From the NCBI RefSeq assembly GCF_024763615.1, contig NC_077223.1:76570627-76634626 (forward strand): a stretch of DNA of 64,000 nucleotides, read 5' to 3'. The notes below the pieces were generated by a model, which saw only the letters and a program-made list of their open reading frames with translations, ran no database searches and had not been told where the DNA came from. Below, one piece after another: positions 1 through 13,200 of this stretch (position 1 is the first letter of the stretch; the number at the start of each line of letters is the position of its first letter). Made by a program: the position numbers and the translations under genes. The DNA is from Phlebotomus papatasi (lineage: Eukaryota > Arthropoda > Insecta > Diptera > Psychodidae).

Positions 1-87
1 CCAAGCAGCATCACCTAGTCGCAAATTTGGTTATAAACTTAAGTAGCTTGCATTATTTAATATTTTTTATATTTAAAACGTTTCTTA

Positions 88-303
88 GGGGAATGTAGGC
101 ATGGTTCGCACAGAGTGAACCTTCAAACGATGCGAATTTTCTCTTTGTTTGCAAAGAGCTGACCTACCACTTCTCATCTTTTTTCATGAGCTTAATAATG
201 ATCTATCATATGGCTAAGAAATAACGAACTAGGTCTTTGCAAACAATGAGAAAATTTGCGTTGTTTGAAGGTTTAGTCTATGCGAACCATGCCAACATTC
301 CCC
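88..303. repeat. Palindromic MITE, family GAATG, copy 1
   Basis: Ends ggggaatgtaggcatgg and its imperfect complement ending cattcccc, flanked by TA on both sides (86-87 and 304-305). The arms are over 90 bases long (gcacagagtgaacc... / ...tttagtctatgcgaa) around a short loop. A second copy is at 3151-3358. Non-autonomous, Tc1/mariner-type by target choice. Confidence 0.8.
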
Positions 304-400
304 TATATTTCCGACTTAATTTTGTTTTATACAAAATGTGCTTTCGGACGAGAAAAACCAAAAGGAACAAATTTAAAAAAATATTCAAATCAACAGTAAA

Positions 401-537
401 GGTGTCTACACATTGGGAGCAATTTTCGTCAAAAATTGCGTTTTTGACAGAAATTTGACGTTTCTCCCTACAACGCTGCAGGGAATTTCCTTATAAAAAG
501 CAATTTTTGACAAAAGTTACTCCCAATGTGTAGAGGC
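401..537. repeat. Palindromic MITE, about 137 bp
   Basis: Starts ggtgtctacacattggg and ends with the complement cccaatgtgtagaggcc. The inner arms (caaaaattgc / gcaatttttg) also pair. Single copy in this window. Confidence 0.7.
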
Positions 538-1207
538 CATAAGGAGAAAATTGAAAATTTTATCAGATAATCCGCGGCATACAATTGTTGTAATATCGGT
601 TTTAAGAAACGTAACTGCAAAAGCTTTAATGTTTTCATTTACGACAAAGTACCATAAAAAATCTCTGTTTTTGAATACAAAAAATACACTTTTTTGAAAA
701 ATAAATACATTTAGTTTATTTTAGCGAACAGTTACTATTACAAAACCTTCAGAGAGGATCAAAGTTAATAAAATTTAACATTTTACATACATAATTTACT
801 GAATCTTTGGATATGTAATTTTTAACATATCTATGGTTTGTTTGTTCGTTCTCAAAATATCAAAAATCCAAAACGTAAAATTTCCATCAAAATTGCGAAA
901 CTTTCTGGATTTCTCCTCGGATTTTTATTTCAGGATTCCGATCATCAGCCCAATATTTTGTTAAAATAATTACTTTTTGCAAATAAATTTGTTTTATAAG
1001 CCCTATAATCCCCATCAAATTTAATTTAACACGATTTAAAGTCGTGCTAAAAAAGTCATACGTAAAACGAAAAAAATGTCCAAATTTCAACTGCTGATGC
1101 TTCTTGGGTATTTTGTACCTCGCTGAATTGCATGAAAGTCTTGCATATAACCCAAACTCCTATTTATGATTAAATAAATTTTTAAATTTTCCAATGCAGA
1201 GGAGAAA

Positions 1208-4200
1208 ATGGCAGTCAACCCCACGAATTACAAATTGTCGGATCGGACGGCCAGACTCACGGCACAGGGTAAGATAAAGTTAATTTTGTTACTAGAATAA
1301 GGGTTTAGGACCACATCTCACTCAAGGAGATAAAGATGAGCGATTGCGGTGACTTCCGACAGTCCGGAAATGAGCCTAAACACCCACTTATGTCACAATC
1401 CCAGCGGGATTTCATCCCAACTCTCGCACCCTTGCAGAAAATTCCTCAGGGATTTCCTGTGCAACATCACCCAAGTATCAATTACATAGACATTTTAATT
1501 CAATCTATGTATGAGGGGAGGAAAATTATTGTCAGAATCATTCACACTCCTCCTGCTCGAGATAAAAATTCAATAAAGTCAGCTCACGAGCTCCTTTTTT
1601 TTTATCAGACACCCAGATGCTCGATGGAGGCGCAAAAAATGAGCCTTTCTGGGAAAAAGGGGATGTTGGTGGATTTGTGGCTTTTTCTCGCCACATGCGC
1701 ACTACTCTCGTGACGTCGTTTCCGAAATGTTATGTAACTTTTGTAACACATTTTCATTCCAACGAGTTACGTAAAATTTTCATGGTAGAGGCAAAAAGTC
1801 TGGATGATTTTTGGGGGAGTGTCCCGTACGGGGTCAGGTTTTTTACTGTCTCACATCCCCGATTTCAATTCAGTGAAATAAATTAAATGAACTTTTGTAA
1901 TTAAAACGATATTAATCCAGAGTCAAAAGATCAGTGCAGAGTATAATGGTAATTGTTTCAAGGATTTTATTGCACAATGATTGCAATAAAATGGTGTCAC
2001 ATAGTCAGAGATTTTGCTAAAATGTTACATAATTGATTTTAACTTCAAATCTCATGTAAAGAAAAATAAATAGATTTAATAAAATTTGAAGGAAGTTCCT
2101 AAATTTTAAATATTTTTTTAATATTTAAAAAAAATATAAAAGTCTGAAAATAAAAATGTCACTAATAAACAATTAATGAAATTTTCTGAAATTATGTTTT
2201 AATAGACATGTAGAGGTTTTGCTCATTAGCAATCCTCAGGATTGTTACTTTTACATGAAGTAAAATATTTGTGAACAATTTATAAGAACAATTTATGAAT
2301 TAAAACCTATAAATATTTTTATTAACAACTAAACCTTTTAAATTGATTCTAGATACTATTTTCTTTTACACATTGAGAATTAATTACCTTTTAGAAAGAA
2401 AGAAATTATATTACTTATAGGGTAAGTGTGCCAATTTCGGCATAGTTGCATGCAAGCGACGAAGTCTTAAGTTTGAAATGCATTATTTTCAATACAAATT
2501 GATTTTTTAATTACTTCTTTTTAAGGAGTGTTTCTTAGAACCTTGTAGACCGTATATCGCCTTTATTTTCTCTAAAAATCATTTTAATACATTTTAAATG
2601 TATAAAAATGTAGACATAGCTTTAATGGCCTATTTCGGGCACCTTCATTTTTATAATTCCTTGCCCTTCCGAAATTCTTCCAATGCCTTTTTCACATCAT
2701 CTCGTTTGCCGAAGTGACATTTTTTTGTTATTTTTTGCAATGTATAATCTCTAGAGTATTTAAAAACTAAAAATTCATAGAAATTTGAGGAACAAAAGAA
2801 GTAGACGAAATTGCATGCTGGCCGGAATTTGGTACACATACCCTACGAAATAGTAGAATCGTGTTTTTCAATTTTATAGAGAAAAAAACTTTTTTTCAAA
2901 AATTAACGAGTGAAATTACATACTTAGCTAATTTTATTACTCAATGCTTTTAAAGCATTTCACTTAAATGGGAATATCTATCATTGATTTTTGATTTATT
3001 TTATAGTTTATTTGTTGACCTAAAAAAACGTGCATAATTCCAAGATAATTATTTTTTCGGTATCTTTGAAACAATATTTATGCAAAATAAACAATATTAA
3101 TAAGGGCAGAATCACATTGATAATAAAATCCTCGCCGTAGCCTCACTGTAGAGGAATGTAGGCATTGTTCGCACAGAGTGAACCTTCAAACGATGCTAAT
3201 TTTCTCTTTGTTTGCAAAAAACTGACCTACCATTTCTCATCTCGTTTCATGAGCTTAATAATGATCTATCTATCTTATGGCTAAGAAATGACGAACTAGC
3301 TGCAAACAAATAGAAAATTTGCGTTGTTTGAAGGTTCACTCTGTGCGAACCATTCCCCTATTCCATTAATTTATGCATTTTCATTGCAATTCTTACGCAA
3401 ATTTTCCATTACCGTATTACCTTGTCTCATACTCCGTGGCACTAGGTGAAAATAGTATAATAAAATTGAAGAAATAAAAGGAAAATTCGATAAACGGTGA
3501 GCAGAAAAAAAACTGTAAGAGAAATGAATCATACAGTTTTTTGCACACCGTATAAACGCATTTTCGTTTTATTTTTTCAATTTTATTATATTTTTTTTTC
3601 ACCTAGTGCCACCGAGTATGAGATAAGGTAATACGGTAATCGAGAATTTGCGTAAGAATTGCAATGAAAATACGTGAATTAACGAAATACGGTGAGAATT
3701 TTACTGTCAATATGATTCTGTCCTAAATTTAAAAATCTTATAAGAAAATACGAACAAGAATACGATTCCTAAATCGTAAAAAGACTTCCTTGAACATGGT
3801 AATGTTTACTTGAATAGAACTTCACCAAAGGACTTGAATGACATTGAAAAAAAATAAATAAAAGGTTTTATTTTAATTTTAAAATTGTTGAAAAAGTCAA
3901 TCTGTAACCCTTTAGCCAAATTGGACTTGCTTACCCATGAAATCCTAGGAGTCATCCAACCATATTCTTACCACTTTTATCAATTTGGGCTTAATTTTTG
4001 TAATGATAAGGTCCAGTTATTCCTTCTGCAAGCAAATGACTCTGAATATCGGGAGCAGATAATCATAAAGTCACTATTGAAACCCTAGGTCTACCAAAAA
4101 TGTTTTCCAGAACTAGGTCTATCAGAAGCGTTTTACCATAAAATTTGACGATTTTATGTATATCCTGTCGTAAATTTCCACAAAATTAAACAATTGACAA

Positions 4201-7200
4201 CACAGATTCATTCCGGAAGTATCTTTGAACGATTTTCCTTCTTTGAATTTTTTTATAACTTGCCTAACCTAAATTATAAATTAACAAAAAATACATTATT
4301 TTATTATTATTTATCATCTCTTATGTGCTTAAATTGATCAATGGAAACTTTAAAAATTTGCAAACCCACTATTTGTCTCTCAAACTTCATAATTTCAAAA
4401 TATAGCTGGGTTGAAAGAAGTTAATTGTATGTATTTGACCATTTTGAGTAAGTTTTACAAATGTGTAAAGAAACTTTTGGCCGATGAAAAATGCTCAATT
4501 TCTGGAAAACATTTATATATTATATGAAATAAAATTAATTAATTTTTTGAAATACATAAATAACGTCTATGGATTACAAGCTACTCATTTGCAAAAAGAA
4601 AAAAATTAAAAAGTTAATTTTTCTATCATTTTTCTACGTGGTTTTCTAACATAGATTTGTCAAGCAATTTTTGGCCGACACTGTGTCTAGATATCGAACG
4701 ATATGAGATTGTAACTCGGAGATTTTAAGAAATTTCCATATTTTAGTCATTAAAGTATACTATTCGAACACCATACAATAAAAAGTGTTTTTATTTTACG
4801 AAAATCTCAGAGGAAATTCATAATTCATATATTTCCTAAATTCTTGAATCTCATTGTAAATACAAATAGCAAGAGGCTTTCAGGTTTCGCACATACTATG
4901 GCTTCAAACCAAGCACCTGGAAAGTTGATCCTTTTATATGGAGCTATTTGAAGCCAATTTCCTAAATTGATCTCGGACTCAGCTCACAGTGCTCCGAGAA
5001 AAAAAATGTATTTAAACAAAAATTTAGTATAGTTATCCCTCCATACGGTAAGGTATCTTATAATGCGAAAAAACTTCTCACTTTTTAGATATTTGCCGTA
5101 ACGGTCGCGAGTGCAAAAAAAATTCCATATAAATTTAAGTAGGAATATAAGAAAGTAGCTTCAAATTTCAGAAAACTTGCCAGGGACTAGTTTCAAACAC
5201 TTCATATTTTTTTCATGTTCCGTTAATGAATTTGACCTATTTTTTCGAGAAAATGTGTGACATAAAACTGGGCTATTTTAAAATTTTGTATAGTGCCATT
5301 AGGTCAGATTCTTTAAAGGTGTATGGAAAAAATATTAAATGTTTGAAGTCAGATTATGTGCGAAGCATGAAAGCTTTCCCTTACATGCCTAACTTATTAC
5401 TGATTGTCCCTTAATTCTCTGAAATTCATCCAACAAGCAGACAATATTGTTAAGCAATATTAGAGAGATTTTATCTGTTTGGTATGTTCACAAAAGAAAA
5501 CCACATCCCTCTTAATTGTTTGCCTTTTGTCCCCAAAACACTCGCCAGAAACTATCCTACTTCTTGCAGTTGTTAGAGGATGATGAATTGAGGGAGTGGT
5601 TTGAGATTTGCCAAAAATGACACCAAATAAATATAAGTCAAATGCAGAAATCGCCTCTTATCCTTTTTCCTTGCTCGTGACAGATTTTTTGGTATGAAAA
5701 GTGTACAAATAATTTTTTCTCAATGAAAAGTACATTAAATACCTTCGTAGGTCCTTGAATTGAGCATCTGGTTAAAGACAGAGATAAAGGAGATACAGAA
5801 GAATCTTCCATTCATCATTTATTTCCTCTTGAGGAGACTCAAATAGTATATAGTAGAATCGAATTGACGCCTCAATGAAGTGAAATACACCAAATCAATT
5901 TCCCATCTATTTAAGGATTAAGAATGATGTAGAGTTTGGGATTTAGATCTTTAGGAGAAGAGCAATGATGCCTTTTTCCTATTTTTCGCAATTCAGGAGG
6001 GTGTTTTCCCTCTTTTTCCACAGAGAATGATAAAAAATGAACTAAGCGACGGAATGTGAGATAATTTTTCCAAATGTTTGTTTAGGGATGATTTATGGTA
6101 GGATTAAGGATTGTATTATGAAGAAAATTTCAATTTTTTTTTTGCAGATATCCTGCCTCATCAAGTGACAGCAGGTCCTGAGACGAAGGAGTTCCTGCTC
6201 AAAGTCATAGATATCCTTCTCGATTTCATCCGAGCGACAAATGATCGCAACGAGAAGGTGCTGGACTTTCACCATCCGGAGGAGATGAAGAAGCTCCTTC
6301 AGCTAGAAATTCCTGATAATCCCGTCTCTCTGCAGCAATTGCTTGCCGATTGTGCCACAACACTCAAGTATCAGGTGAAGACTGGTAAGTTGAATTGCTA
6401 TTAATTTTCCTAGGGATTAAGTTGGAGGGTAATTTTGGCGAGATAGATCCAATGATGTTACAATGCATAATGTCTGTATTTATACATTATTCTACATGGA
6501 ATATAGTCTACATAGTAAATAAGAAATCTAATTTGCCTAAGTATTTTTTTTAAATAATCATAACCCCGTTTTTCATAAATTATAATACTAAAATTTTTTT
6601 TTAAATTTAAAATTCTGTTTTTAAAAATATTTATTTTACAAAACTAAATTAATTATTTTCGTCAATATTCTCTGGAATATTAGCACTAAAAGTTTGATTT
6701 AGAAATGGCCAGTAAGTGGTTACAGAGGTGGCCGAAAACTGTACCATGCGGCCAATAAGTGGAAATTTTTATATTGTTACAAAGAAAAATTTTTTTGAGA
6801 GTGAGCACAATTCAATCGAAAACTGATAGTTTCGGTAATAGTAAAAATTTTTGCAATTTTATCCTAAAAATAAAAAATTAAACACAATTTGTATCCTGAA
6901 AGCAAGAATTAAAAAATATGGCTATATAGTAATGTGGGGTAACTGGATCTTTTTCCGAAGAGTGCTACTTAAACGCTAGTTTTAGGACTGATGAAATTCT
7001 TTTTAACTTCTTCAAAATCCATAGAATTATTCACTGTTTCATTCAGAAACATAATATAAAAGAAGCCAGTGATAAGCCTAGATCAGCTTATATAGGTGCG
7101 ATTCCTTCATTACAAATTTGGATTGTGGCAAACCCGAACGAAATTTATTCATAAATAATGCAAATTTCGTTTAATAATTTTTAAATTGTATGAAGCATAT

Positions 7201-10200
7201 TATTATTAATAAACATATTAATGAGGAAAATTGGATGAGAAATGCATAAAAGTGTTTGAAAATCTTTAAAGTCGATTATCTAGGAAACTATGAGAGATAG
7301 AGGCCTCAACTTTACATCTGTTTAGAACCTCTGTCAGCGACCCGTGAGAATCCGCGAAGATATTCATTACCCACGAAAAATACGCGTCCCGCGAAAATCC
7401 ACGAAAAAATTCGGGTCCCGCGAAAACCCGAGAAAAATTTCACGCCCCGCGAAAATTCGAGGAAAAATATACGCCACGTGAAAATCCGCGAAAAAGTACG
7501 CGCCCCGCAAAAATCCGCGAAAAAATATACGCCCCGCGAAAATCCGCGAAAAATTCGCTCCCCGCGAAAATCCGCGGAATAATTCGCGCCTCGCGAAAAT
7601 CCGCGGAATAATTCGCGCCTCGCGAAAATCCGCGAGAAAATACGCGCTCCGTGAAAAAAATCGCGGATCGCGAATTGTATAAGTCACCTTACAAATCTTC
7701 GAATATAGGCTCACTATGTAGAGAGAGAGAAAGGGAGAGTGAGAGAGTGCTGTATATTATATATATGGGAAAAGCTTGTTCGACGCCGCTTCTCCCGCTT
7801 TTTTTCCCGCCTGACGCTATTAGCAAATTTTCTTAAAATTGAAATCTTTAAAGTGAAATATCTCGAGAACTGTTACACGAATGTCTTATTTTTTTTAAAT
7901 GGTCTAAATTTTCTGGGCTACAACATAAACATAAAATTTTCAAAATCGCATGCTTAGCTTTCGAGATAAACCACAAAACGTGATTTTTAACCGGTTTAGA
8001 ACCGGTTTTTCAAAAAACTGATAGCACAGAAATTGTCGTACGCTCGAGTAGATATATTTAAAAAAAAAATTATGAAGATATCTCTTTCCAGACCAGAGAT
8101 ATTGCGTACTAGGGATGTTTAAAACATATATCCTGTGAATTTCAGCTCGATCAGAGCACTTTTAGAAAATCCGAGGATTACAATAGGTGTGATTAGAAGG
8201 AATCACACCTAAAAAAATATATTGATAAAATACAAATTATGATTTTTCATAAAATTTTCCAAATCTAAATAATAGAATTAGATAATTACTTGGATTTTTA
8301 TTTTGTTATAAGTTCAAATTATTTATTTATGTATAAAATGTAAAAATTTCGGTAATTTAACATCACTATGGTGCATCGTTAAATTAGAGTTTGTGCCCTT
8401 ACGAATTACTAAATCATTTAGGCCAAATGGTCTCTAAAGACTGAAGTTTAACCATTTTAAAAGCAATTTAGGGGCAACATAAGAACCAAACATTTTAGGA
8501 TGATGACTTTATGGAATTTCTTAGACTCTTTTAATCCTTCCCAGAATCTCTTAATGTGTAATGAAATTTATTAAAAAGTCTCTCGAGAAAGTTTGTGGCC
8601 AAGGGCAGCCTCCCCAGCAGCGCCCCTCTCGTTTGGTCTACACCAATTGGACGGGATGATATTTAATTAATTGTGGAAAAATCAGGAGGAAATTTATGAA
8701 TGTGATGAGAAGGAATTTAATTATTTGTTCACTCACCCCATCAGCATCATCCATTTGAGGGCTATTCATTCAATTTGTGCAATAACAACCCCTCGGAATT
8801 TATTCCATATACAACATCCCTTGCCAAAGAGGGTTCCCATGCAGTGTCAGAAAAACACACGCATTCTGTCTTGGATGGATCGGGCTGCCGGGAGAATCCT
8901 TGGAGGGTGGATGGGTGCTAAACATACGTTTCATCCCCTCGAGAGGCTATAAAAATCAGATTTTGTCGCATAAAAGGGCAAGAGAAGATAGCATGAGTAT
9001 GGTATTGAAAACTTCAGCCACAGGCAGTGTTTGCACAACACCACGGATTGATTCCTTTTTTTCTGGACAAGAAAGGCCTTGCCAATCTCCTGTGATGGAT
9101 GATAATCAAGGGGCCTTTGTGTGGTTTCATAATTCCTCCACCAACGCAATCAAACATCTCTCAGGAGGGCGTAAAATGGCACGCGCCGATAAACAATTTC
9201 CCATTCATTTTCCAGCCACATACTCCACCAGGATTATTGAATTAATAAGTGCCTATTTGGAATTTTAATCTATAACACTTCAGCAGGAGTTTTCCCAGTT
9301 ATTTTCATGTAGGGACAGTACTTTAGGCAAAATGCTCCAAAATCTTTCCAAAAAAAAGCTATTTTTCTTTTTGGAAATTGAATTTAGACACCACAAATAA
9401 CTTCCGGCCAGTGTTTGATCAAGGAAGAAATTGGAAAGCCATACTTTTGCGATAATTTCCCAAGAAAAGCTTATAGATTAAATACATGCCATCCTTTTGA
9501 AGGCTCAGCCCTCACTCTGATAGAGCACCACTTTCGCCCTCTCATCCGGATATACGTCTGTTTTCTCGCTCAATGGACGGGAAATGGTGGTGTCTAACAC
9601 TTTCCCCCGACAATATTCCTCGCAGACTCGCCCTCACAATACCCTGAGATTAGTGCATCGAGTCAGAAAATAACAACGGATTTTGATTACAGCCCTTCGT
9701 GCATTCTTTTGACCTCTCCTCGACAATGGGCACCCTCCTGTAGGAATGAAAATTCACGGCAAGAAGACATTCACGAGCAAAAGAAGAATGGGGGATTATT
9801 TGAGAAATTGAAAGTTGCAAGATGAATTTTTTTACCCAAAAAAAATGTGCTCGAATAGGGAGGAAAAGCGACGGAATTCCACCAAGTCATTCGACTGCGA
9901 CGGTTGCAAGAGATGGGAAAATGCTATGTTAAAGGGAGCAGAGTTGAAGGTTCAATAGATGAGGAATTTAATTTTCTTGTGAATCAGCAACAATATATGA
10001 AAATTTTATAAATAAGAATAACTTGGATGATATTTAATTTCAAATTTTGAAAATCCATTTTTAAAAGCAAATTTTTGAACACTTATAGCAGGGGTGTGCA
10101 ATAACCGTTTGAAACCGAATGAACGTCAAAATAAGTTTATTCAGGCAGTTTTTTTGAAAAATTGACGAACAAGTTTCATTTGACATTTTTTCGGTTTCAA

Positions 10201-13200
10201 ACGGTTTTTGCACACCCCTGCAATAAGGGTTCAAAAATTTGCATTTAAAAATGGATTTTCAAAATTTAAAATTAAATATCATCTATTTTTTAAATGCAAA
10301 TTTTTGAACCCTTATTGCAGGGGTGTGCAAAAACCGTTTGAAACCGAATAAACGTCAAAATAAATATGTTCGGGTAGTGTTTTGACAATTTACGAACAAG
10401 TTTCATTTGACGTTTATTCGGTTTCAAACGGTTTTTGCACACCTCTGCTTTATAGCCCAAAGAAAGCTCTTAGTTCCAGATATAACGCACTAAAATTTGA
10501 GACCAATCCATGCCATAGGTGCAGAGTTATTAAAAAAAATAATAATTAATTAATTACACAAGAAACAATTTTTTCAAAAATTTTTTCTCAAAACGGTCGT
10601 TGAGATCTTTTTATATGAAAGTGGCGCACCATTACAGGGCTCAAGTGACTCTATAAGCATTACTGTGAAAGGAAACTGAAGAGTTCTATGAGACAATCTT
10701 ATAAAACATTTATATATCTTCTGAGAAAATGCTTATACAATACTCTAAATTTAATATTATAAATGGATATGAACCTGTTATAAGACCATAATCAGAATAA
10801 TTAAAAGAATCACAAAAAAACTTTTTTTTCGCTTTTATACATATTTATCTAATTCTATTTTATGTAATTATAATTTTTTAATGTAATTTATCATGTTTAG
10901 GAATTTATTAGTTCACCATTACCGCCATTCCAGAGATACAAAGATGGTCGCTGTAGCTGTGCCGCGAACCCACGAAAATCCATTTTGTCCCTGTAAATAA
11001 TCTGCTGAACGCGTCTTCTTTTTCCTTATTAATATCCAATCGATATATGAGAAACGCCTCCCAACTTCGTCTCGGCTGAATTTTACGCTTATTTGTAAAT
11101 TTTGAAGACTGTTATGAGAATGATACAAATCTTCAATAGATCCAGGTCAAATTTAAGGGGAAATTATGGGAAGTTGTTGACATTTTGCATGCAGCGTTTG
11201 GATTGCAAAGCACTTTTCACACAAATTCATTCAATAAGAGTAGATTTGCTGTATTGTGCTAATGTTTTAAGGTGAAAATGTGCTGTGGTATAGTGATAAC
11301 GCGTGTATATTCAAGAAATAAAGAAATTACTAAGTTTTACAGCATCTTCTGAAAGAATGCCTCACATTCTTTGTCAGTAGTGCTCGAAGAACTTCCTGAG
11401 CATCTTAGTAGTGCGCCACTTTTACATATAAGGGTGACTGAGACTCATTCGGGAGTACTACAAGCGGTGTTTAAGAAAAGCAGAGTATCGTATTTTGAGA
11501 ACGGTACAAGCCAAAATGAAGGAGAAAATACTTCTTGGACGCTCCAATGGTATTTTTTTATAAATTAAAAAGGTGCAAGTGCAACTGAAAGACAAAAAAA
11601 ATAATGGTACACACTGATAAAAGTGAATTACTTTAAATTTTTGTGGAAATAATGATATTTTTCACGTCGAAAAAAGTGTTAGTATACTGAAAGTCTAAGA
11701 TTTTTCTATAAGACTATTTGCAGAGCAAATATGAGAATCTTATAGCAGTTTTTAGTATTCTTCCATATTGTACGCATTGCGCTCTTCTATCCTAATAGAA
11801 AACTCACAGCGTAATTAATCTTTTTCCGGTTTTATTCATAAATCAGGAAGTAATAATTGCAAACAAATGATAGAAGGCTCTAAAAAATATTGAACAAATC
11901 GATAAAATAGGACTAACTAATATTTTCGCGTGGAAAGGATTGTACTGAAAAAGTCTATAAAAAGAAATTGTAGCACCCTTAAATAAGATTTATGAGAAAA
12001 TAGTTCTTAAGGCTTTTGTTCTTGTTAACACATACTTTGAGCTTGATTTAAGTAAAATATTATAGAAGATATTTACTTGAGAAATATTATCTTATAAAAA
12101 GGGTACCGTAGAATTGTATTACGCTTCTTATAAGACTTTTATATCTGTATCCTATAATTCCGCTGCCAGCTATTTAGAAGATTATTATGAGATCATTTCA
12201 AGTATTTGGTTCTATAAGGCAGCTAATTTTGCTAGTTGGGTAATTAAATAATAAGGCGCAATTTGACGAAGTCACATTTAACATCGGACCACAGAAGCTG
12301 AAATTTTCATGAACCTAAGTTGAAAAAATTGAATATAGAAATTAATCTTTAATAAATTTGATGATCAGCTTTTTTTAATTTTCCGGAGACCAATGATCAA
12401 GATAATCAAGGTAGAATCATCAAAAAGAGAGTTCTCAATTTTTTGTATATTAAAAGTTTAAAAGATCTGTCTACAAAAAATCAGTTGTTGAAAGTTTAAG
12501 TCGTCTGAAGGTAGCGCGTTTTCCCCTATCCTTTTTGCACTTCGAAAAAGTCACTAATTTTTTTTTAAATTTCTCAATACTTTAAAACTAAATTTAAAAA
12601 AAATGTAAGAAAACAGTAAGAATGTAATGTAGAGAATAACTTGTTCGGCGAATCTTAAATCTAGAAACTGAGCCAATTTTGTTATCAACTCTGACTCCAT
12701 CCCTCGAATGCCTCTTCTCCGGGTAAACACATAGCAATGGGTGCAATATAAGGGCATTTACTCACGCTACAGTGGATTTCCATCAAAGTGGGATCATTGG
12801 ATCCGCCGGGTGATCCTTGATTGAGGTGAAATTGCTTCACATGTCTTCCCTAATGCCCTCTCTTGCTATCGATTTTAATTGTCTCTTATTTGTCTGCCAC
12901 ATTTGAGGGTGTTTTAATCTTCTCTCGCACACTCCACCCCCTCCACCCTATATGCCAAGTTCAGGATTTTCCTCCATCTGTATTTGTATTCTATTAGTAA
13001 ATCTCTTCAAGATTATTCCGGGACATTTGATGCTCCGAGAACTGCGAAGATTCTCCATAAGGTCATCATTCTTTTGGCATTTATGGCATTATTTGAGCAT
13101 TAAGTGATTATTAATGATGATGGTAAAGATGTCAGGAAGAACAAGCCGATACATTTTCTTTAAATTTTCTTAACGGAAAATTCGAATTTCGATTCTACTT

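Noticed and set aside
1336..1713. 125-codon open frame in Gad1 intron 1
   Set aside because: No domain recognised, no splice continuity with Gad1, and an overlapping frame of similar quality. Treated as chance.
3104..3723. Inverted repeats considered as a CRISPR-like or small RNA hairpin locus
   Set aside because: Fully explained by two nested MITEs with TA duplications; no regular spacing.
7367..7714. 115-codon minus-strand frame with repeated Phe/Arg/Gly peptides
   Set aside because: It is the translation of the 30 bp minisatellite; periodicity explains the open frame.
8671..9268. Two overlapping open frames in Gad1 intron 2 with somewhat higher GC
   Set aside because: They overlap in different frames, show no family motifs and have no convincing neighbouring exons.
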